Assembly: GCA_017508895.1 (NCBI GenBank)
Contig: JAFWRA010000271.1
Location: 1-7,341, forward strand
Source: Bacteroidales bacterium
GTDB lineage: Bacteria; Bacteroidota; Bacteroidia; Bacteroidales; F082
Length of the DNA: 7,341 bases
Direction of reading: 5' to 3'
The position numbers and the translations under genes were made by a program. The notes below the pieces were generated by a model. It ran no database searches. It had not been told where the DNA came from and worked only from the letters and a program-made list of their open reading frames with translations. Of this stretch, positions 1 through 5,839 are shown piece by piece (positions within the stretch are counted from its first letter, which is position 1; every line of letters begins with the position of its first letter).

Positions 1-1
1 C

Positions 2-412
2 GACAGTGTCATGTCGTTTGAAGAGCTGCAAGCCTTTGTTGACGCCCGTGGCATCGACACCACTCAGATGGAAGACTCCGAGCTGAACAACGCTTCCTAC
101 TACGGTCGTATCTTCGCCAAGTCGGGTGGCATCGCCAAAGGTATCGCTGACGTGGCCAAGGAAATGGGCGTGGAAGGCGTGAAGCCTATCGCCATGAACG
201 GCATCGCCGAGTGTAAGGCCGCCTTGACCAAGTTGAAATTCAACAAGGCCACCGAAAACTTCTTCGAGGGCATGGCCTGCGACGGCGGCTGCTTGAACGG
301 CCCGGTGTGTATCACGCACAGCCCGCGCAACGTCGTCGATGTCGATAAATACGGCAACGAGGCCAAGGAAAAGACGATCTTCAATACCGTCAAGTTAATG
401 GAAACTTTATAA
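2..412 (+). CDS. [FeFe] hydrogenase, C-terminal part (group-B-like, 5' truncated)
   Basis: This is the last 136 residues of an [FeFe] hydrogenase; the reading frame is open to the left edge, so the ATG at 11 is an internal methionine and not a start. The key signature is FFEGMACDGGCLNGP at about 298 (window residues ~87-101). It matches the third H-cluster loop of the family (ExMACxxGC), whose two cysteines hold the [4Fe-4S] subcluster and bridge it to the diiron site. The upstream segment ASYYGRIFAKSGGIAKGI matches the conserved YGR-FA-SGG stretch just before that loop. The enzyme interconverts protons and hydrogen using electrons from reduced ferredoxin or a similar carrier, probably in the cytoplasm. 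The loop ends in NGP rather than the usual GGGxP, and the chain stops soon after without a HydA-type tail, which fits my recollection of the monomeric group B enzymes of anaerobic Bacteroidota. The first two loops and any ferredoxin domains lie outside the window, so the subgroup is uncertain. The gene converges on the restriction cassette. Confidence 0.85.
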   Translation, partial: DSVMSFEELQAFVDARGIDTTQMEDSELNNASYYGRIFAKSGGIAKGIADVAKEMGVEGVKPIAMNGIAECKAALTKLKFNKATENFFEGMACDGGCLNGPVCITHSPRNVVDVDKYGNEAKEKTIFNTVKLMETL

Positions 413-438
413 TTGAATTTGTTTTAAAGAGGTTGTTT

Positions 439-474
439 GAGGGCACATCCAATGGGTGTGCCCTCTTTGTTTTT
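439..474 (+). terminator. Intrinsic terminator of the hydrogenase gene
   Basis: A perfect 9-bp stem (GAGGGCACA at 439-447 with TGTGCCCTC at 457-465) extends inward by three more pairs, one of them G-T, to a 3-base AAT loop. It is followed directly by TTTGTTTTT. It starts 26 bases after the hydrogenase stop codon. The opposite strand lacks a T tract after the hairpin, so it should act mainly on plus-strand transcription. Confidence 0.9.
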
Positions 475-513
475 GGGAACGGGAAACAGAAGCGAGGCGT
501 GACGATTGGGTCA

Positions 514-537
514 GATTGCACTTCTGGAAGTGCAATC
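514..537. repeat. 11-bp perfect inverted repeat in the intergenic spacer
   Basis: GATTGCACTTC (514-524) and GAAGTGCAATC (527-537) are exact reverse complements separated by only two bases. A weaker outer pair, AACGG at 478-482 with CCGTT at 538-542, brackets it. Neither strand has a proper T tract next to it, so it is not a typical intrinsic terminator. It lies 100 bases beyond the 3' end of the partner nuclease gene and in the convergent zone between two transcription units. It could be an mRNA 3'-end stabilising hairpin, a dyad protein-binding site, or a small dispersed repeat; the sequence alone does not decide. Confidence 0.7.
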
Positions 538-637
538 CCGTTTCAATTTGGAGGTTTGGGGTTGTGTATTGAGGGGAATTGCTAGTATTATTGCTTTAAT
601 GGTTTTCCATCTTCCAACGTAACCTGGCTTTTATATC

Positions 638-1873
638 TTACCTAAAATCAAACACCATGACAGCCATCTTTATTTCGTCCGACGAATCAGTTAGATGAAA
701 AGAATAGTCAAACCAACCTTTATCTCTTTGTCCAATCTGTTTTACGAAGTTAGAATGGTTTGGTATTGATTCTTGGATTGACTGAATGACTGTTTGAATC
801 GCGGTGTCTTTGTTGAAAATCAGCAAAGCTGTCTTGGAATCTCTCCAGGTCAAGTAACCCAACAATTGATTGATGGCTTCATTCAACATCTTCGCCCCTT
901 TCCAAATCTTGCATTCTGCGACAAACAGGACATCATTACCATGCTTTATCATAATATCAGTTTTCCCCTTGTGATTGAACGATTCACCTGTTGACGAAAA
1001 ACTTTTGAAAGATGAAGACAATTGGGTAAGGAAATGTGCTCTAATTGTTTCTTCATCTTGGTTTTCAATGGTTTTTGGATAGCGTTCAATGCTTTTGCCT
1101 GTAGTATTGATAACCTTTAAGATTTCCTGGTAAACGGTCTCAGCCATTGTGGGCACAAGAGGTTTTGCTATTTGAGAATTGATTGCTAAAGGCTCTTTAA
1201 TACGTCTTGTTACAGTTGGGACGCTGTATGTTTTGCTGGTGCTGGTTTTACTCTTGATTGGTATTCCAAGATCAGCTATTATCTTCTGCTCTTTTAGCAC
1301 CTTCTCTTTTCTTGCTTTGAAGACTTGGGGAATATAAAGGCAGATGGATTTGTTAATTCTTTCAATGTCGGTTTTCAAAAAACCAATCATTTTGATTAGA
1401 TCATCCTTATATGTTTTGATTTCTCTTGCAACATTTTCACCATTACCATTTACATCTGGAATATCAACATAGATTTCGTTATGATCAAAACAGAAATGAC
1501 CGCTACCACTAAGTAAGAACTGAGAAGGAAGGTATCTAAGCACTTCCTTATCTCCGCTTAAAGGAATACAAAGGCGATACACAGTTCTTTCCAAATCCTC
1601 ATGACAGGAGAACTTTATAAACATAGGCAGATACTCGTTTGGCATCAAAACCCGCCTTGTTTCCACAGAACAGTTCTCGAATTGTACTTCGGGGCATTCT
1701 ATTCTCATCTCCTCGGTCAAATAGTTGACATATTCGATTTCAGAGACATTCAAAACATAATCATCTTTAAGGCTTTGGATTCTTTTAGACACCTCTTGTT
1801 TCAACAAGTACTCCAATTGATTTGTGTCGCCCTTTTTAAACAAATCACCATCCTTTATATAATATCGTTCCAT
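638..1873 (-). CDS. PD-(D/E)XK nuclease-like partner protein of the restriction cassette
   Basis: A 411-residue protein whose family I do not recognise. Its C-terminal third looks like a PD-(D/E)XK nuclease: helix DEETIRAHF with E275, then GKTDI with D306, AECK with E320 and K322, and QLLGY (Q336, Y340), which resembles the QxxxY motif of RecB-like nucleases. The N-terminal ~145 residues are mixed alpha/beta with no motif I can name. Residues ~149-198 are charged and helical, possibly coiled coil, followed by a basic Ser/Thr-rich linker (~206-230). No signal peptide or membrane segment is visible, so it should be cytoplasmic. The ATG is secure: an in-frame TAA lies immediately before it. It starts 19 bases after the stop of the methylase gene on the same strand, so the two are probably co-transcribed. 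No Shine-Dalgarno is seen. Sampled lines are 28-43% GC, far below the flanking frd genes, which suggests transfer. A role in DNA cleavage within a defence cassette is inference from domain and position. Confidence 0.8.
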   Translation of the reverse strand: MERYYIKDGDLFKKGDTNQLEYLLKQEVSKRIQSLKDDYVLNVSEIEYVNYLTEEMRIECPEVQFENCSVETRRVLMPNEYLPMFIKFSCHEDLERTVYRLCIPLSGDKEVLRYLPSQFLLSGSGHFCFDHNEIYVDIPDVNGNGENVAREIKTYKDDLIKMIGFLKTDIERINKSICLYIPQVFKARKEKVLKEQKIIADLGIPIKSKTSTSKTYSVPTVTRRIKEPLAINSQIAKPLVPTMAETVYQEILKVINTTGKSIERYPKTIENQDEETIRAHFLTQLSSSFKSFSSTGESFNHKGKTDIMIKHGNDVLFVAECKIWKGAKMLNEAINQLLGYLTWRDSKTALLIFNKDTAIQTVIQSIQESIPNHSNFVKQIGQRDKGWFDYSFHLTDSSDEIKMAVMVFDFR

Positions 1874-1892
1874 TTAGCTTATAGTTGGATTG

Positions 1893-4800
1893 TTATTTTC
1901 CCTCAACTACTTTAATCTCTTCTTCTGTTAAACCATAAAGCACGTATACTAAACGGTCAATCTCTTTGTCCGTAGCATTGATTTGCGAGGTATAGGCATT
2001 GCATTCTGTTTTGTATAGATTGAAGTAGTCTTCCCACTCGTCCTTTTGGACGAGGGTGAGGCTGATCTTCTGTTTCTTCAGCTCGGCCAACAGTGCGGCA
2101 AAGTCGGCCTCATCGAAACGCTCCAAGGCGGCGGTGATTTTCTGCACGCCCAGACTCTCCTCCAAACGATGAAGGAAACGCTGACGCTTCTGCTGAAGCT
2201 GCTGGTTCGATGTGATTTGGATGGCAACAATACCATCTAATTTGTCAGCGATTTCCTTGTTTATATCGTCTGTCAGATTGGGGATGGAAAGCATCTTCCA
2301 ATCATCAGGATAGATGTGGATGTTGCTTCGGCGGTTGGTGTTCAATTCGTAACGGATAAGCGATGAGTTGAAGATACCAAGAAGCAAATTGTATGAGTAT
2401 GCCATTGACAGCTGCTCAAACTGTTTCCGCTCATCATCGTTTTGATATGCCTTTGATACGCTGCCGTTTTGAACGCCTTGCAGGTCAATCCAGCGTTTGA
2501 AACCAATGGCACTCTCATTGAAATATCCATCATCCGTGTCAAGCATGGTTCTTGGCATGTTACCTGGGCTACGCATCGTTACCAGCTTTGGTGAGCCTTC
2601 AAACAATTCAGTAAAGCCTTTTCTTCTCCATTTCTTAGGTGAACGGTCTGTACCATACTCAATAAAGCGTTCTCGAAGCAACCGCCAACGACCTACATCT
2701 TTCCCTTCATAATAGAGTTTTGAATGGATGTCGTCCTTGATGCAAGATAACAAGTCACCGACTTCAAATTCTCCCTTATACAGTTTCTCGTCGCTGTTTC
2801 CAACGATACCGACAGACAAATAGCAGATGTTATGTAATGGATAGAAACCAGTTTTTCCTTGCATGATGCTTTGTTTGGCATCTATGCGAAGGTTATTTGG
2901 ATAATCGGCATGTTCGATTTCATCATACTGATGGCTGATGTCGTGGATCCTTTGCGTAAAACCGTTTGAGCCTTGCTTGGCGAAATGCACAATAACGCTT
3001 TTCACACCTACATTCTCGAACACATCAATGTCAGGGAAATAGTCAATCAATGAAAGATAATGATTCCTTTCCATGTATTCGAGGCTTTGCTTGCCATACT
3101 CGGCGTGGCAATATGCATCTGGAATGATGAAAGAACAAATGCCATTTGTATTTGAAATCATTATTCCCAACTCCAAGAAAGGAATATACAAGTCCCATTT
3201 GCCAGCAAGCGTTTGCCAACGGTTGGATGAGATCATGTAGTTTCTGAAATCCAACGTGTTTCCTGGACTATCAGCCCTCACATACGGCGGATTCCCAATG
3301 ACCACATCGAAGCCACCTTTTTCGAACACCTTGGGGAACTCGGTTTGCCAATTGAAGGCCTTGTCGCCAGCAATGGCTGGATCATCGATGAGCGAGTTGC
3401 CACATTTGATGTTGTCGTTGAGCGAGTTCAGCTTGCGGTGGGGCTTGGCGGTGCGAAGCCACAATGACAGCTTGGCGATTTCTACGCTTTCCTCGTTGAT
3501 GTCGACACCGTAGAGGTTGTTTTCCAAGATGGAGTTCTCGACGTTGGGGAACACGATGGCGGCACCTTCGACCTTGGCTTGCATCTCATCGATGAGCTTG
3601 TGTTCGGCGATGAGGAAGTTCAAGGCAGCATTGAGGAAGGCACCACTACCGCAAGCGGGGTCGCAGATGGAAATCTGCAGGAGCCAGTCGCTGTAGGCCT
3701 CCAGCTTTTCGATGAGGGCCTTCTTGGTGGCTAGCTGGCGTTTCTTGTCGGTGAAGAACTCGCTCTCATCGATGCCGAGTTCTGCCTTCTTCTCACGGCA
3801 GAGCTTGCCGACGGTGTTTTCAACGATGTATTTGGTGATGTATTGTGGTGTGTAGAAAACGCCGTCCTTCTTGCGTTTGCTGATGGTGGGCGCTTCGCCC
3901 TGCTGGAGCTTGGTGGTAATCTCTTCAATCTCGGTCAGCGAGTTCTCGAAGATATGGCCAAGGATGTTGACATCGACATCGCTCTGGAAGTCGTAGTCGG
4001 AAATCTTCTTACAGTAGCGCATCAGCACCTCATCGGAGATGGTAAGGCCATCGAGGATTTCATCCGGCTTGAAGAGGCCACCGTTGTATGCAAAGACCTC
4101 GTAGTTCTTGCCTTGAAAGCCAGTGTTCATGTAGCCGAAATATTTCTTCAGACGATTGTAAAACGGCTGGTACTCGTCAAGGTCTTTCAGCTTCTCCCAC
4201 TGGTTGATGATGAGCATGATGGAGTTGGGTGGCAGCAGCCCACGGTCTTCGGCGAAGAAGATGAAGAGCAGCCTGTCAAGGAGTTTCTGAGTCTTTTTGA
4301 ACAATAGAATCTTATGCTCCGTGTCGTCGGTGGGGTTGTTCTTCAGAATGTCCTCGAAGAGGTCGCGCTTGAAGTTGGAGTAGTCTTTATAAAGGGCGTT
4401 GGTAATCTGGTCCTCGTTGGTGAGGCTGGCGGCCTTGATTTGCTTGGGGAGGTTTTTGGCGATGTTCTCGTATGCCAGGCATATCCATAGCCGGGCAAAG
4501 TCGACGCGGGTAAGGTGGAACAAATCAAACTCTTCGAAATCGACGGCGTTGTCGATGTAGAAACGCAGCTTCTCGAAGTTGGAGATGACGACGTAGACGG
4601 CTTCTTTGTGCTGGCTCTTATAGTTGAAGGCCTGAGCCTCAACTTTGCTAAGGTCAGGCGTTTTGTGGTCTTTCAGCTCAATCACACCCACAACCTTGCC
4701 ATCGACAAGAATGGCACCATCGGCTTTTTTGCTGTTGGTCTCGTTTTTCTTTTCGGTGGTAAGGTTGAAATTTGGGTCGGGATTCAGAGTGTAGCCGAGA

Positions 4801-4982
4801 ATCTTCACAAACAATTCGCGAAGGAAACCTTCTTGGAATTGCTCTTCCTTGCTGTTGAGGATATTGGCCTGCCTTTCAGGATCCAAGAAGAAGCTGGAGA
4901 AAGTCTTGTAACGCTCATCAATCATCGTATTATCAAGACCTTCGATGTATTTGTTGAGGATGTTGCGTTGGAAGATTTGCAT
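1893..4982 (-). CDS. Eco57I-like single-chain restriction-modification enzyme (type IIG-like)
   Basis: A 1029-residue protein combining a nuclease and an N6-adenine DNA methyltransferase. N-terminal PD-(D/E)XK domain: ADG (D88), IELK (E102, K104) and QAFNY (Q117, Y121). A helical connector (~190-360) follows. The methyltransferase core then has GVFYTP (374-379, motif X region), DPACGSGAFL (441-450, SAM-binding motif I), NNLYGVDIN (488-496), CGNSLID (527-533) and the catalytic NPPY (564-567), the order typical of gamma-class adenine methylases. Residues ~735-900 should hold the TaqI-like target-recognition domain; ~915-1029 are a charged helical tail. Length and order fit type IIG enzymes, which methylate and cut near one asymmetric site; the site cannot be read from sequence. 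All key residues are present and the frame is intact. This ATG is the only start candidate: no ATG, GTG or TTG occurs between it and the in-frame stop at about 5039, and homologues as I recall them begin with a similar FQ-LNKY segment. GC falls from 50-60% in the N-terminal half to about 43% after NPPY. Confidence 0.93.
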   Translation of the reverse strand: MQIFQRNILNKYIEGLDNTMIDERYKTFSSFFLDPERQANILNSKEEQFQEGFLRELFVKILGYTLNPDPNFNLTTEKKNETNSKKADGAILVDGKVVGVIELKDHKTPDLSKVEAQAFNYKSQHKEAVYVVISNFEKLRFYIDNAVDFEEFDLFHLTRVDFARLWICLAYENIAKNLPKQIKAASLTNEDQITNALYKDYSNFKRDLFEDILKNNPTDDTEHKILLFKKTQKLLDRLLFIFFAEDRGLLPPNSIMLIINQWEKLKDLDEYQPFYNRLKKYFGYMNTGFQGKNYEVFAYNGGLFKPDEILDGLTISDEVLMRYCKKISDYDFQSDVDVNILGHIFENSLTEIEEITTKLQQGEAPTISKRKKDGVFYTPQYITKYIVENTVGKLCREKKAELGIDESEFFTDKKRQLATKKALIEKLEAYSDWLLQISICDPACGSGAFLNAALNFLIAEHKLIDEMQAKVEGAAIVFPNVENSILENNLYGVDINEESVEIAKLSLWLRTAKPHRKLNSLNDNIKCGNSLIDDPAIAGDKAFNWQTEFPKVFEKGGFDVVIGNPPYVRADSPGNTLDFRNYMISSNRWQTLAGKWDLYIPFLELGIMISNTNGICSFIIPDAYCHAEYGKQSLEYMERNHYLSLIDYFPDIDVFENVGVKSVIVHFAKQGSNGFTQRIHDISHQYDEIEHADYPNNLRIDAKQSIMQGKTGFYPLHNICYLSVGIVGNSDEKLYKGEFEVGDLLSCIKDDIHSKLYYEGKDVGRWRLLRERFIEYGTDRSPKKWRRKGFTELFEGSPKLVTMRSPGNMPRTMLDTDDGYFNESAIGFKRWIDLQGVQNGSVSKAYQNDDERKQFEQLSMAYSYNLLLGIFNSSLIRYELNTNRRSNIHIYPDDWKMLSIPNLTDDINKEIADKLDGIVAIQITSNQQLQQKRQRFLHRLEESLGVQKITAALERFDEADFAALLAELKKQKISLTLVQKDEWEDYFNLYKTECNAYTSQINATDKEIDRLVYVLYGLTEEEIKVVEGK

Positions 4983-5005
4983 GGCGATTTGCGTCTTTGA
5001 GGCGG

Positions 5006-5013
5006 TAAAGATA
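5006..5013 (-). promoter_or_regulatory. Possible -7 element of the restriction cassette promoter
   Basis: Read on the minus strand this is TATCTTTA, seven of eight positions of the Bacteroides -7 consensus TAnnTTTG. It lies about 24 bases before the methylase ATG and downstream of the frdB terminator, where a cassette promoter would be expected. No good -33 TTTG is seen at the right spacing, so this is a weak call. It would give a very short 5' leader. Confidence 0.35.
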
Positions 5014-5040
5014 CTAAAAAACGACTGAGTTGGATATCAC

Positions 5041-5071
5041 AAAAAAAATCGCGCCTCAAAAAAGCGCGATT
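5041..5071 (-). terminator. Intrinsic terminator of the frdAB operon
   Basis: Read on the minus strand, an 8-bp GC-rich stem (AATCGCGC with GCGCGATT, plus positions 5064-5071 and 5047-5054) closes a 9-base loop and is followed by a run of eight T (5048 to 5041). It begins 9 bases after the frdB stop. It should end frd transcription and insulate the restriction cassette downstream. The plus-strand side is also T-rich but less regular. Confidence 0.88.
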
Positions 5072-5080
5072 CTTATTGTT

Positions 5081-5836
5081 TTATTTCCTGTCTCTCCCAA
5101 ACAACGCTCCAATCCATTGCCGGTTGAGCCGTGAGATGTTCTGCCGCTTGATTAGTTTTGGGCACTCGGCCTCGCAGGCGTAGGTATTGGTGCAGCTGCC
5201 AAAGCCCAACTCGTCCATTTTGCAAACCATTTTGTGTACGCGGTCGGCAGCCTCGATTTGCCCTTGCGGCAACAAGGCCAAATGGCTGACCTTAGCACCC
5301 ACGAACAGCATCGCGCTGGCATTCTTACAAGCAGCCACACAGGCGCCGCAACCGATGCAGGATGCGGCATCCATGGCCATGTCGGCTTTATGCTTAGGAA
5401 TCGGAATCGTGTTGGCATCAGGCACGCCGCCCGTGGTGGTGCTGATGTAGCCTCCCGCTTGGATGATCTTGTCGAAGGCGGAACGGTCCACCACAAGGTC
5501 GCGGATGACAGGGAACGGTTTGGCGCGCCAGGGTTCAATCCATATGTCGTCGCCGTCATGGAACTTGCGCATGTGGAGCTGGCAGGTGGTAATGCCGTCG
5601 TCGTTGCCATGCGGGCGACCATTGATATAGAGTCCACACATGCCGCAGATACCCTCGCGACAGTCATTGTCGAAGCATACAGGGTGCGCGATATGGTCGT
5701 TGATGAGTTGCTCGTTCAGGATGTCAAGCATCTCAAGGAAAGAGCAGTCGGGCGAGATGCCTTCCAAAGGATAGGTTTCGAAATGGCCCTTGGCGCGGGC
5801 GTTCTCCTGACGCCAAATATGTAATGTGAACTTCAT
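5081..5836 (-). CDS. frdB: Fumarate reductase/succinate dehydrogenase iron-sulfur subunit
   Basis: A complete 251-residue iron-sulfur subunit that passes electrons between the membrane cytochrome b subunit and the FAD subunit of the fumarate/succinate oxidoreductase. All three cluster sites are intact. The plant-ferredoxin-like [2Fe-2S] site is CREGICGMC (C59, C64, C67) plus C85. The ferredoxin-like half has [11 protein letters not shown] (C160, C163, C166, C170) and [13 protein letters not shown] (C215, C221, C225). By comparison with E. coli SdhB spacing, C160, C163, C166 and C225 hold [4Fe-4S], while C170, C215 and C221 hold [3Fe-4S]. The protein sits on the cytoplasmic face of the membrane. 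Its ATG lies three bases after the frdA stop (TAA GTC ATG), so translation is probably coupled. In anaerobic Bacteroidota this complex mainly works as a fumarate reductase in succinate formation, hence the symbol; sdhB is the alternative name. A terminator follows directly. Confidence 0.95.
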   Translation of the reverse strand: MKFTLHIWRQENARAKGHFETYPLEGISPDCSFLEMLDILNEQLINDHIAHPVCFDNDCREGICGMCGLYINGRPHGNDDGITTCQLHMRKFHDGDDIWIEPWRAKPFPVIRDLVVDRSAFDKIIQAGGYISTTTGGVPDANTIPIPKHKADMAMDAASCIGCGACVAACKNASAMLFVGAKVSHLALLPQGQIEAADRVHKMVCKMDELGFGSCTNTYACEAECPKLIKRQNISRLNRQWIGALFGRDRK

Positions 5837-5839
5837 GAC

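Noticed and set aside
11..13. ATG as the start of a 133-residue hydrogenase-like small protein
   Set aside because: The frame is open upstream to the window edge, and the first residues match the interior of the hydrogenase catalytic domain.
543..637. Possible small gene, RNA or cassette terminator next to the nuclease-like gene
   Set aside because: I see no hairpin followed by a T run on the minus strand, no tRNA-like fold and no convincing short open frame.
3565..3575. CCTTCGACCTT as a second copy of the REP-like core found in frdA
   Set aside because: Only the first eight bases match, there is no palindromic partner arm, and it encodes conserved-length methylase sequence.
1893..4982. Type I HsdM subunit or a BREX PglX methylase
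   Set aside because: No HsdS or HsdR gene and no other BREX genes are nearby, and a nuclease domain is fused to the N-terminus, which fits a single-chain type IIG-like enzyme better. Genes outside the window cannot be excluded.
4515..5000. 161-residue plus-strand open frame opposite the methylase N-terminus, and a similar one at 3843-4307
   Set aside because: Both mirror conserved domains of the methylase on the other strand and show no family features of their own.
5234..5824. 196-residue open frame on the plus strand opposite frdB
   Set aside because: It is antisense to a gene with every cluster cysteine intact; its translation has no recognisable motif and it arises from the codon bias of the GC-rich frd genes.
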